Positions 13,401 through 25,849 of a stretch of 64,000 nt of DNA are shown here, piece by piece (position 1 is the first letter of the stretch; the number at the start of each line of letters is the position of its first letter). The notes under the pieces were generated by a model. The model was given only the letters and a program-made list of their open reading frames with translations, searched no databases and was not told the origin of the DNA. Position numbers and translations under genes: made by a program. Source of the DNA: Nereocystis luetkeana (Eukaryota; Sar; Phaeophyceae; Laminariales; Laminariaceae); assembly GCA_031213475.1 (NCBI GenBank), contig JARUPZ010000002.1, positions 9,002,830 to 9,066,829 of the forward strand. Reading direction: 5' to 3'.

Positions 13401-16400
13401 GCACCAGGCCGCAAAGCACTTCGTGGTTAATTCTTCCGGCGTATTTTGGTTCCAATGTGTACGAGCTAAATATCCGTCCGATCTGTCCTCTCGATCATTA
13501 GGGCCCGCCTTACGCCCCGCCTTGCTAATATTAGGAGCTGGGAGTTCCGCGAAGAGGTTGCGTGTCTGGCGTTCGTACGCGCTGCCGCGTAGCGCAGGCG
13601 CTACCCCCCTGATCTCTTCGCAGACTAATTCCGACTCAGTCGGGAAATCTGCAGAAACGTGGTCGTCGTCCTCGTCTCCCGTACCTCGTGGGGTGGACAA
13701 GAACGGGTTATCGCGCTTGCCGCCCATATCTGCGACGAGCGAAGATGGCTCGTAAATACTTTCGGTACTCCGACTAACCAGGCCGGCGCCTTTCAGATTC
13801 GAGAGGATTCCGTCGCATAAGTTGAAAACGTCCAGAAACGGAGATCCCCGCGGCTGCCCCATTGCATTTCCTGTACCGTTTCCTGAGTCATCAAGGTTCT
13901 CGCCTGCTACCAGCGCTGTTCGGTCGATCACTCCTCTATTTGGCTCTGACTCGTTGGTTGACTCTGGGAAGTTGACTGGGTCTTCCTCATATTGTGGAGT
14001 GATGTTGTTGTCTGCCGCTTGGGAGGGTGCTGGCGGATACTCCAGGGAGTGATGGGGGTCACTGCCTGCGCCCTGGTATCCAGTTGGCCCGGGAATTTCA
14101 GGTCGGGGCCCAGAATCTTGTCCGTCTTGTATTTCACCACGATAATATTGCCCGCCCTGCATTCCACCATAATAATCTTGACTGTCCTGTTGCGCACCGT
14201 AATATTGCCCATTATTCTGTCCATATCCATAAAAGTCTTGACAGCCTTGGCTAACCCCATTTTCTTCCTGGTTGTCCGATCTAACACCATACTCTAGGCT
14301 CACTTGTCTACGCCACTCGTTCACAAGTCTATTTTCACCTCTTCCTACACTATCTTCCTCGTAGTAATCGAGGCATTGTTCATCAGGCGGGGGGTCGGGG
14401 TCGGGGTCGGCGGCAGCATTGCCAACAGGCAAGGACGACGACCTCGGCCTTGGGGGTGGTTGCCTGGGATCACTCTCTGCTTCCAGGGGAACGACAAACC
14501 TGGACCCAGCTGGCGAACACATCTTAGAAGAACCGGCTCGTCCAGGTTTATGAGAGCGGCTTCTCTCACCCCTTTCGCCTCTCCGTCTTTCTTTGCTCGC
14601 GCGGATAACTTCACGGTACAGAACTGCAGCCGCCGCCTCAAGCCTCTCCGCTGGCACTCCTAGAGAATCAGACGCGCCGAAAAAAATGCTCGTAGGTTGG
14701 AGGGATCCATGACCGACCGCCTTATCTCGGCCTTTGCCCGCAACAACTGCTGTCGTGGGTGGGAGACAGGCCGGTCGACCGTCCAGAAGAACGTGGCACA
14801 GGAACGGGTTTTCGGCGATAGCCACGCCCAAGTGCTGCTCCAAGCCCGGAAGACGCGATAGAAAGGCGGTGTCGCCGGAAGCCTTAACTAGGTAGTTCGA
14901 CGATCCCCAGATGAAGGGGATATCGCTCCTGCCAGCCCCCCTCCACCTCTCGACCGCCTCGACGATCTCCACCGTGATGCGCCGCAGCAACGATAAGAGC
15001 TCTGTCAAAAGGCCGAAGAGTTTCGGCCGTCGTTTCGCGTTGTTCTGGTCGCTCGAAGCTGGACCGTGTGCCGACGCGGTCTTCGCACGCTTCCGGCCGG
15101 CCGTCACGACTCCGTGGAGCTTGGTGAGGTACGTTTCTCGAAGAACCACCCACTTCATAATGCGCAACTCGTCCGGCGTTTTGTAGAGTCCGTCGGATAC
15201 CTGGGAGAGAACCTTCAACACTCCTCCGCCCCGGGCATTTTTTTCGCCTTTCTCCTTTATGGCGCTTCGGCGAGATGGGGCACTCTTAGGTCTGGTGGGT
15301 TGCGGTGGCAGATTCGAGAAAAACACGCGCAAAATACGACTTGTCGACTGGGATGTGCAGGATACCAGATACAGAAGAAGATGGTATGAGTTTTATTTAC
15401 TCTCTGGGACGAACGATCTACGACGCGCGACAATCTTGCTCGATAAGTACACATTACGTACTGCAGTAATAGCAAGTAAATGTGGTACGTTCAGTGATGG
15501 CAACGCTGGGCAGTCTTCGCCGGAAAGGCCGCCGAAGCATACAACATGCTGTGCTCGGAAGCTAACATGGCGTATAGTACAGGGTATTGATAGGAGGGGC
15601 GTGACCATGCGACTCCCGGCACACAACACACCTCGTTTTCTTGCCGCCACCAACAATACGACCTCCGTGAGGAAGCGATGTCGCTCCAGGCAGCTCCGCA
15701 TTATTAGTAGCAGTACGCTTCATTCTGGACGAAGAAAACTGACCTCCCCTCTCCCTTTTAGCATTAAGAAGACCTGTCACTGTCGGAGGAGGTGCAGCGG
15801 GTCGACCGAATTCAGCCCGAGAGGGAGCCAGAACCGCCGATCTCGGCCTCTTGCGACGCTTTCTGGCGACCCCAGAGCTCCCAACTGGCATCCCCAGAGG
15901 CTCTCGATCTGCGTGGTGGCCAGCTCTAACAACGTGCTCATCCGACTGCGATTTCAATTTTGCGCGTTGATGCGGCGTTCTTTTTGCGGCAGGTACATCT
16001 CGGGCCGGCCGACCCCGTCCAACCCCTGGGTACGGCATGGGAAAGCGAGATGTGACGTCGTTCGACACGGGTCCACGACGACCGCCGCCACTAACACCGT
16101 CGAGGGTAGTCCTTAACGCCCTCGAGCGCTTTGCGGCTGGACCTCTGGGAATGCGTTTAGGCTTCTTTGTCATTGCAGCTGTTGTTGTTGTCGTTGCTGT
16201 TGCTCGCGAAAAAGTAGTATTCATAGTTGACGCAACACAATCTGCGGGCAGTGGCCTCGAAACCCTAACCTTTCTCCCCGGCATGGTGGTGACGACATCC
16301 TTCTCCGGAGTAATGGGTTTTGTTCTTCTGAAAGCTACTAGAAGATCGTCGACGCCGGTGCTGCGCGCCGCACGAGCAGCGCGCATCTGACCATCTATTG

Positions 16401-17197
16401 CGGTCTCTACGCGCTACGTACGGTAGTACGCGAAGGCATCACCAACAAACAGACGACACCTTCAGTCACATGGCGACTATCAAACAGCGCATTGATAGTA
16501 TTCGTATGCGTTCACGGAAAAGTTACCAGTATCTTTAATGATAATCTCTCGGCATGATATTTTCACGAACTTGATGCTGTATTTTGGGTTTATTGTATGA
16601 TATGTTCGATACGACCATACCGGAAGATATGTACGGCGGTTGTCGACTTGTCGTCGACCCGGCGGAACCCGAAACGGCACAAACAAACAACGGTTTCACA
16701 GTATGCGGGGCAATTATAGACGGGCTGTGTTTGGTAGACCGAGCAGCAAACACAGCAGCAGCAGCAGGGGAGAAGCCAGCAGAGACGCGTCCTAATACGT
16801 GACACATCGAGAAGAACCATGACGATGAGGACAGTCAAAGGCTCGGTTAAGATCAGGGAAAAGCAAAAGATCTTCAAGGAGACCGGCTCCCCCTTTGACG
16901 CGACCTCGATCAATTCTATCAAGGTGAAAAATGGGCACGTAAAGCAGTAGCAGGATAGTGCAAACCGCGATGGCCATGCATCATGACCCCGTTAGTTCAG
17001 ACCTCCGGACACGACGGGAAAGCTCCCGCGCGCAGAGCGGGCGAGCCCGGATGTAGTGCATGAGATCCTTGGGAGCTATATGCTTCTTGCTGCTGGAGGA
17101 AAACCTCGAGCGTCGTGGAACAAGTTTTGCCGGAAGCGATTTTTCGTCGAGAAAAACACTCCGACTCGGAAAGAATCGAGTCGGAGTTCTTGGCCAT
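7472..17197 (-). CDS. giant Sfi1-like / IQ / ankyrin / WW scaffold protein (~2234 aa)
   Basis: Seven phase-compatible exons are predicted: 17197-17003, 16386-15632, 15291-12711, 12237-11374, 10759-10619, 10196-9972 and 9415-7472. Approximate residue layout: basic Arg/Lys-rich head 1-316; a conserved-looking helical block 330-550; a Gln/Tyr/Gly-rich stretch near 650-720 with QYYG and DYYG repeats; Sfi1-like helices near 930-1060 with spaced Trp and Arg; IQ motifs near 1237-1290; ankyrin repeats from about 1295 to 1650, whose 33-34-residue period is preserved across three splice junctions; an acidic linker; then four full WW domains near 1775, 1834, 2040 and 2187 and one degenerate copy near 2140. 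Sfi1 and IQ segments bind centrin or calmodulin; WW domains bind Pro-rich ligands. A centrosome, basal-body or cytoskeletal scaffold is my inference. The first two exons and the 12710-12238 junction are the least certain; the head could be a separate gene. Confidence 0.7.
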
Positions 17198-17713
17198 CGC
17201 CTCGCTCCGCCAACAGCGACGACGCGAGGCGAAGGACACTCACTGCTGTGCTTAAACCGAGGCAAACCACGTAAAGCTGGTAGTTTGCCACTGCTGTCGG
17301 GGGTTTGAGTGACATGTTGGTTCCGAATCGGTCGCTGCCCTGCCCCCCGCATCGAACATACTGTTGTACAGCAGCAGTAGACACCGAGTCGGACTGCTCG
17401 CTCCAACAACTATTAATACTGCTGCTGTACTCTTTTCACCCACGTTCTTCACCCACGTTCTTGGGGACAAACTTGTACTTGGAATTACTGCACAAACAGT
17501 ACGAGTACCTGTACTCGTAGTTTTTTTTTTTGCTTTGCCGTACTACAGCGAGCGGTAGTAGTACTGGTGTATGCGAGTGGACGTGCTCGTGCAGTATTGA
17601 ATATAGTATTAGTACAACAATACGTCCTGCAGTGGTGGCACGACGATCCCCGTTAATATTTACAGTACAGTACGGACGCACACTACTGTCGTACGGCGTA
17701 CCAGGTACGTAGT
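17198..17713. promoter_or_regulatory. divergent intergenic region, likely shared promoter
   Basis: This 0.5 kb separates the proposed start codons of the giant minus-strand gene and PACRG, which point away from each other. Duplicated CACGTTCTT-type bases near 17450 and a T run at 17520 are visible. No TATA box was identified with confidence. The role is inferred from gene layout only. Confidence 0.35.
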
Positions 17714-20700
17714 TTGCCGTCTTGGCCTCCATACCAAGACGTCTGCGCATTCAAAACATCGATTGTAGCACATCCTACAGCAACAGCAGTGGAAAACCTG
17801 AACCAACCTGCCTGTTTTATGTTGCCCGCGCGCTTATTCGATATTTGCCGTGTGTCACAGCTTCGTCCTGGAGGGCACGATACCTTGCAGGCCAAGCCGA
17901 TCGACGTGTCGGCCTTTTCCTACTCGCGGAGGACGTTACACCAGGACCCCCAGTCCTTCCTGAAGCGTGGGACGGGGAACGGCGGCACCGTTATCCCTGT
18001 ATCTGCCGAGTCCTCCTCGAACAAGAGCGAGCCCACGCGAGCCGTTACAAGGGCGACCGCACCAAGGAAAACTAAACTGCGAGACTTTCAGGTAAAAGCG
18101 TCGTATCATGCGCATCATATGATATGCTAACAAGTTGGCTCATACAATAATTCAGATTTTGTCTTCCTGATCTACGGACTGTATACCCTTCATGAGGCCA
18201 AATAAAACCCGTAGTACGGGCGATCGCAGTACCACACGCAGCTTGCACATATGAGTGTCGATGAAGTCATTGGTCTCTTTTAAATTTAAAAAGCATACAC
18301 TCGTATCTGTGTGGAAAAAATGTATGGCATGTGTATTGACAAGTTGGCGCAGAGCACTCCAGTACGTGCATATACTTCTCGAGGGTATAAGCCCGGACGT
18401 CGTCGTTCTTCCTTTCCTCTTCCACCCCCAAGAGCTTGGGGTTCCTACGTAGATTTTGTCCGCTCGCCTTCAAAGATGTACATCCGACGAACGGCTGTAC
18501 GCGCTACGTCCAGAGGCGGCGATACGTACTCGTATATTTCGGTACTTATTAGTAGTGTAGTACCTCATATTCGCTGTTGTACAGCAGTGTAGGCCCACGA
18601 TTAAGAAAGAGCCTAATAAGAACAAAAGGTTCACTTTTAGGAGAACGCAAAGCAATTGGGTTAATAAAACGGCTCAGGGGTGCACTATGCATTAAATGCT
18701 ATAATGTCCTATGCTCAAGGTTGTTTGAAGATGGCTCCCCAAGAAGATGCTCAGGCTTGCCCAGATTAGGTGTTTCTAGTTGGCGGGCCCATACTGTACG
18801 CTTACACGTAGTGGTGACGAACATCCGGAAGCAGCGATGCCTTACGCCTTATACATGAGAGCACAAAACCTGTTCCTGTGCCGTGGTGATTGATAAAACA
18901 TCGGGACGCAGCGACACTGCTGCTTCTGTGAACTGGTACACCTTACGACGAGTACAGCAGTACTTGACACCACTCGCATACTGCTTTGCCATGCTGCGTT
19001 GACATGTTGCCTTGCCTGCCTGGCAGGCGTTTGCCGAGCGTCCAAACCCGCCGAACACGGAGTTCCGGAGATTCTACGAGCGCGGGGACTTACCGGTGCA
19101 GATCGACCACGGGGGAGTGCACAACCGCATAGCATGGAAGGTCGACATCCAAAAGGTCAGCTGCCGCTTTGTCTTAGGGCATGCGTACAAGTCGCTGTTG
19201 TAGCAGTATACACGCTCGTCTTTTTTTTTTTTTTTTAGTCATCACTTTTACTTTCCAGCCTAACTCGTAGGAGGTTTTACTTTACCCTCAGCGATCTTCT
19301 GGACAACCCATGGTCACAGGTGTCGTCCCTTCTCCCCCCCGGGCACGTGCCTTTATTTTTTGTCGCGCATAGGGTTCAGCATTCCCACTGCTCGTCGATT
19401 TCCATCGAATGTAGCTAACTCACGCTCTCGCGCTTTCCGCCAATCATTTTTTTTTTGTAAGAAAAAAGCCCCTACGAGCATGCACTCGGTGAGACTTGAA
19501 CCCACGAAATTGATTTTGATAGGCACGCGGACCACCTACCAAGCCACCGGAGACGCCGGTATACTTGTGTGGTAATATTTATTTTGTTTTCATTCATCCC
19601 ATGCATTATCTTCGCCCTTCTTGTTCCTGCTCCCTCCCAGCCGTAACTAAGATCCGGAGTCACACAGTAGGCTCTTCTCCCCGCTCCCCACTACGACACG
19701 TATACGCCAGTCCAATCATCGTCTGATGTCACTACCGGAATATATAATAGGTTGCATCTGTTGGTCACGGAGCAAGGGTTTCAGGGCACCAGCGATGGAA
19801 AGTATGTAGTTTACATTAGAGTAGACATGTCCTCATCCGAAGTGCAGCTGTTTCGGTACGTCACCAGATCGATAGATGCAAAGGTTTCACACATACATGC
19901 TGACCACGGAGCAAGGAGGAAGTACTGAACGGTGGAGTTACTGCAGTATATACAAGGAGGGATTGATAGACGATGGAGTTACTACAGTATGTATAGTGAC
20001 TAAAACACTTAGCAACAACAATAACGACAGCAACGGCCGTCGACTCAAATGAAGTTTTACGTCGCAGATTGGTGGGAATGTGATTCTCATTCCTTCGTCG
20101 TCATGGACGCTGCGCTGACGGTCGTCGGCTGCTATCTGTGCTCACGCCGTCAACAACGTCCGCACCCCAAGAGCAAACCACGCCCGCTCACAAAGCCCAA
20201 CTCAACACTCACTGCAAGCGCTCAGACGCGGCGAGCTTCACTTGCACACTTACTTGCAGTCGTCGGCCCACTCGCATTCCGATGCTTCTCCCCAACCTCC
20301 AAAATGAGTACCTTTTACCTCGTACATACTGGTGGTACCGTCCAACCACCAATTTTTGTAACTGTTCGATAGCAACAACAAACACCACCACGTTGCCTTT
20401 AAATTGCAATGGCCTTTTGGCGTTTGAGGTATTCATACGAGTATAGCCTAAATGATCCTTACTTTCCGGATAAGATGGTATGAGGTACGGGTATGTATGC
20501 ATGATAATTGTTAACGTTTATCGCTCAATATGGATGCCCAAACACTCCTTACATTTCCGGATAGAATGGATGGTACCAGGTACCAGGTACCGGTACGTGA
20601 TGACTCGACAACGCTCATCGCCTTTCCGACTACTGTCCCCCCCCCCCCCCCTGTGTGTGCGCGTGTGTGTGCGCGCGAACACGCTCCACACGACCAATGC

Positions 20701-23458
20701 TGCTGCTGCAGCTGGACTTTCACCACTACCTGCCGATTTTCTTCGACGGGCTGCGCGAGTTGGAGATGCCGTACGCTTTCTTGGCGGAACAGGGGGTGTA
20801 CGACATGCTTAGCGCGGGGTCGAACAAGGTCCTCCCGGTCATCCCGCAGCTTATCATCCCCATCAAGAGTGAGCGGACGCCTTCAAGTTTGTTTTTTGTC
20901 GAACTGCTGCTGCTGATCCTGCTGCAACTGCGTGCTGAACTTTGCTTTTGCGCGTGTTTTACCCCGATTGTACTCTTATAGATGCAAATGACACCCCGCA
21001 CTACCGTAAATAACAGTAGTTTGTCCCCAAAAATGTGGGTATTGTGCTGCTACGGTGAATTCACCCTTCTAGACCCCCCCCCGGGTACTCAGGGCGACAA
21101 AAACTAAAAGTGGCACGTGTGCGTTCTTCTGTCGATGCTCAGTGATGTACCCTTTAAAAGCGAGCGCTGACTGAGTGGCTCAGTGGTTGGTACATACCAT
21201 TCGTGCTTTGGTAAAACTGAGCGTGCGGCAGAACGAGTAGTATCATGCTGCGCGTGCCTGCATCCCCGCTATCTTGTTGGGATACACCCGCCTACTACCC
21301 AGCGGCCCGGTCTTCTTTCGTGTAGCCTGGGCTGTGATCGTTTTCTAGTTTCTACGAGCTTTTCCCGTCTCGAATCCTGCGAGAGAAGGACACCGTAGCT
21401 GCCGGTGGGGCGGGACGTCAGGGCAGGGTTAGAGCTGACAACGAGGCTAGCGCGATATCTACTATAATTGCTGGGGCCGTGGGAGTAAGGCACCACGAGA
21501 AAGTATTAGACGGGAGAATGTACTTCGGCCTTAAAGACGGTATTTAAAGTGCGCCATCGATCGTGCCATGCGCGATAAGTCTTGACGTTACAATATGTTT
21601 CGACCTGGAAGATGGTGTTCCAAGTCCTCGAGTAAGCGTACGCACCGCAAGCCGCAGTTCTCGTGACTACGAGACCTGCAGAGTACTGTCTGTAGCCCCT
21701 CGGCCTACCCGATAGCGTGAAAAGCTTTGCCTAGTCGGCCGCACATGCCACAGAAGTCGCTCACCCCTCCGGTTCAACAACAAACAAATGCCGGCCGTTA
21801 CAGCATTCCGCTATTTTCTTCTCGCTACAGCACCTAACCTATGCCTCGCTGTGAATCATATCACTCTAGCTATTTCTTCGTCTTCTTATTTCCCCCGCCT
21901 CGACTGTCTTTTCTTCTTCTGTCTATTTTAACTTCTTAACGGCGGGTGCGGGCGCGGTCGCGAGTGCGCAGCTGCGCTGAACACGAGACAGAAGGCGGTG
22001 ATCGTGAAGGTGCTGAAGGTGCTGCAAGCGCTAGTCACGTGTGACCAGGGGCCGGACGGGCAGGGCCTCATCGGGCAAGCGCTGGTGCCCTACTACCGCC
22101 AGATTCTGCCGGTGCTCAACATATTCATCCGGCAAAATGGTGCGAGGGTGGCGCCTCCGGTGACTAGTACATGACACTCATCGCCTCCAAAAACAATAAG
22201 TGAACTCATTTATTTCACACACACACACCCTCTGTGCACACACCATCCACTCTGGCCGGTATTGTAGTGACCATTTGGACTCTGATGTGAATTCTGAACG
22301 AGGATTGCATTTATACCACTTATAGTACAGGCTTTATATCTACTGTGCATCTGTCTGGTCTTGAATATATTAATGTCTAAACGTTCCTTATCTTTGCGCC
22401 CAGAGTGGTATCAATAGATATCAATAGATATACCTGGTATATATATACGAAGTATATATTATATTATATATACGGCGCGTTACTTTTAATATCACATACT
22501 AGCAGGGAAGAATTCGTGCCTTTTTCGAGTACCACAGGCAGTAGAATTAACTCGGCCACAGCAGGTTGTTAGCCCTTTTCCTACTGCAAACATAATCCTG
22601 GTCTAGAACCAGGTAGTCAGCCCCCCAAAAACGTAGGTGGTGCAGCTCTCACTGGGTTATAATATACACAAAATAAAATTCATAGTTTTGTTTCGTTTTG
22701 TTTCGTTTCGTGACAAGAGGGGAAAAAACGAAACGTGGCAGGGGCGTTGGCGAGACGTTCTATCACGAATCGTGGCCTTTTCGCCGTCCCGAACCGTGAA
22801 AATCAATTAAAATTCTGATCGGTAGCATATTCACCATTTCAAATCTGATGTGAATACTTCTGGGGTAATATATTCACGGCCATAAATGGTACTACTTTTT
22901 TTACCAGTCAATATTAATAGTACAACTCACCTTCTTGTGTTTTGTTTTTTAAACTCTTTTCCTGTGCAATATTTGTCACGTTTCGCGAACATGTCACTAC
23001 ATTTTCTGCTCGTGTGAAATCACTCTTTTGTGTTCGTGAAATACGGTCGGTCGTGTTGTTGGATTAGACAGCCTCTTATCCTCACGCACCCGGTCGGAGC
23101 TAAATCCTACCAGGTACCAGATAGAGCGCTAAAAGTGACGGTGCTATCTTGACATATCGTTTGAGGGGCTGATGCTCGTGGCGGGTTCAACCTCTGGCCA
23201 AAAATAGCGCCTGGACGATTCAATACGGAGACACGAGTGAACGAGTGAGTGAGTTGACAGCCCCAAACTTCCGCTCTGCCTTTTTCTCCGCTCCCAGACA
23301 ACCTCGGAGACGGAATAGACTACGGCCAGCAGAGACGGGAAAACCTCGGGGAGCTGATAATGGAAACCCTGGAGGCGTTTGAGGTGAACGGAGGCGAGGA
23401 CGCCTTCATCAACATCAAGTATCTCGTGCCCGTATTCCAAAGCGTCGTCGTCAGCTAA
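17714..23458 (+). CDS. PACRG: PACRG, axonemal doublet-microtubule inner-junction protein
   Basis: Exons 17714-18091, 19027-19155, 20712-20868, 21972-22139 and 23298-23458 join in phase (0, 0, 1, 1) into about 330 residues ending at TAA 23456-23458. The core is unmistakable: [64 protein letters not shown] and [13 protein letters not shown] follow the order of animal PACRG, with every intron falling between conserved blocks. PACRG and FAP20 form the inner junction that closes the B-tubule on the A-tubule of ciliary doublets. Brown algae need this only in flagellated spores and gametes, so stage-restricted expression is expected. The N-terminal 126 residues are Ser/Thr/Arg-rich and not conserved; the start could instead be ATG 17819 or lie in an unseen upstream exon. 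Confidence 0.93.
19440..19556 (-). mobile_element. tRNA-derived SINE-like fragment
   Basis: On the minus strand TGGCTTGGTAGG (A-box-like) is followed about 35 bases later by GGGTTCAAGTCTC (B-box-like), then a T-rich and A-rich tail. The acceptor-stem halves do not pair well, so this is not a good tRNA gene. It lies in intron 2 of PACRG and is unrelated to the 265-bp SINE. Confidence 0.45.
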
Positions 23459-25849
23459 TCGCGAAATGCCGTGACTAACTGGCTGCTGTTCTTCGACTTT
23501 AAGCGCATATTTACATGTATCACACACCAGCACGAGGCAGATACGATGCCAGCGGGTACGTACTCGTACGTAAAAAATCTGCTGGCACTCGTAAATGCCG
23601 TTAGGTGTATGTTTTCTATCATACAATATTGGCGTGCGCCTTCGGCGCTAAGGGGCCAGATTGGAAAATCGTGCATTCGTTGGCCGGCCTGGGCATATCT
23701 GTGCCTTTTTTACGCGGCGGTGGCGGGGGGGGGGCTGCGGACTGATCAGATGTAATGACCTATCTGTCTACAGATATGGACTAGAGAGAGTGCTGAGCTC
23801 AGTACCGACAGAGCTGTTTCTGCTGCTTAGTGATATAAGGGTGAGGGGGGGGGGCTACCGAGGAATCGGGCGCATCAATCTCTATTCGGAGAGAGACTTG
23901 AGCAAGTACTGGGCTTGCTGTAGTTCAACGAAGCAGTTTCTGCTGTTTTTTTTGCTGTTGAACGCCCCTCCTGAACGTGTACTTGGCGTTGCCATGGCTA
24001 CCGCTGTGTGACGCTGTATATAGCGTCCTCCTTAAATGCGCCCCCTCGCCGTCGCCGCGGCCTGTACGTGACATCGGAGCGCTCTTTTGGACGGCACGGC
24101 GTTGCGCAAGCATACTTTCATATTTAAGTGGATTTCATAAGTGGACTTCATAAGTAGTAGTGGTGGTTGTAGCGGCCTTTTTTTCGTCGCGGTTCAAACT
24201 TGGGCGACCAAACAGTCTAGATCAGCAAAATATGTTGACGAGTGAAGCATTTGCCGGATCGGGAGCGAGAGCCGATGTAAATAAACTTCCAACAACCAGA
24301 GATGGTTTTCACGAGAGACCGCAGCGGGGGCCGTAAAGCGTTGGGTGTATGCATTCTCAGATATTTTGAAGTGTATTTATCATCATGGTTTTCATCTTCA
24401 AAGCTGCATCAAAGGTGGGAGACGATCGTTCTACAAAAAACGTGTTCAAGGTCAATCACCGTCTTCCATCTAAACGTGGTGCGATGTGCACGATGGTTGA
24501 TATTTTCAGGGCTGTTCACGGGTCGGGTCAAAACTCGTGGGTCAGGTCGGGTCGACCCCACCCATGTGAGAGTTTGAAACCTCCTGACCCGACCCGACCC
24601 GGTCCGTGATATTAAAAAAAACTTCTGACCCGACCCGCGGGTCGAGTCATGACCCGTGAAGGGCCCTGGATACTTTCGCTCCGTGTTTTTTTTTGGGGGG
24701 GAGGGGGGTGTGGGAGGGCGGGTGCTCCTCGGGGAGGCACATTATTCGTCACGCTTTCGGCTTACGTACGTACGATCCCTTTTTTTTGGCCTGGACTACT
24801 GGACTAACCCCCTTCTTAAAAAAGTGTGGCGAACCTCCTAGCATATGCTCAAAAGCGAAAAAATCTCCCCGTTGCCCTAAAACGATGAGCGCGTGGGCTA
24901 GACCCGTTGACGGCGCAGCTGATGGAGCCTTAACCTTTCGAGGGTGTGTGTACTGGGGTATATGCTCTGGGGATACCCGAAAACCTACCCAAGTTTGACG
25001 ACAACAACGAGTTTTTGGTACCCGGGTACCCGAGAGTATACAACCTGCTAAACACCCATGGAAAATCCGTTTACGCACCCACGGTAGTGGGTGTCAAGAG
25101 AAAAACGATGTATGGACAGGCCTCTATTCTATTAATAGGCGTCTTTGCAAACTGCTTGGGGCATCATCAGCCAAAGGGCACGAAGCGCGAGTGGCTTGTC
25201 GCAGGCAGATCCACCAAAATCAGAACTTTCGGGGAACACACGCGTCGGACATTCAATCACAGCGTTTTCTTTGTATAAACAGCCATAGAGGACTGCTGGA
25301 CACCGCTGTGTAGCGCGGACGCCCCCCCCCCCCGTTATCGACTCGACTCGCGCCTCGCGAACCGTGCAGATTTGAATCTGCATCAGCCCTGCTAACGGTT
25401 ACATGTGAACCTCGACCATGATTATGGACTCTCTTCTGGTATTAGTGAGCATCATCGTTTTACAAACGAGATTTTTCTTCCCCCTTTCAGAAAAGCCTTC
25501 GTGAAGGAGCACCGGATCTCGGCGAAGTCGCTGCTGACTCACCGAAAACAAAAATATATTAAATTGGCAAAACAGGAGCACACTGGGTTGAACATCGACA
25601 TAAGAGGCGGACACCTGCACTCGATGCTTGCTTGCTCCCCCGCCTTTCCCCGCCACTCCTTATCGCGAGCCGTCACCCAAACATGCGCTCATCTTACAGC
25701 AAATATCGTAATCGCCAGGGAGCAAAGCATTGTATTCGCCACGGACGAGTTCACATTCTCTCATCGAGACCGATGATTTTACCTCAGACACAGCGGAACC
25801 CCCCATCAACAAAAAGCAAAACGCATTATACGCGAATTCAAACGAAATG
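23459..25849. other. tail-to-tail region between PACRG and UTP11
   Basis: It should contain the 3' UTRs of both genes. No convincing exon was found. A block at 24520-24660 is rich in GGGTC and its complement GACCC and could fold back on itself. G runs occur near 23725 and 23848, and a C run at 25322-25334. Confidence 0.5.
24520..24660. repeat. GGGTC/GACCC-rich simple repeat
   Basis: Clusters of GGGTCGGGTC, GACCCGACCC and CGCGGGTCGAGTC follow each other within about 140 bases, on both strands. The arrangement gives several possible hairpins. No coding frame is supported. Confidence 0.6.

Noticed and set aside
15259..16116. 285-codon plus-strand open frame
   Set aside because: Antisense to exons and an intron of the large minus-strand gene; no family similarity.
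16584..16802. 72-codon plus-strand frame between the giant gene and PACRG
   Set aside because: It falls inside the first intron of the giant gene and has no similarity to known proteins.
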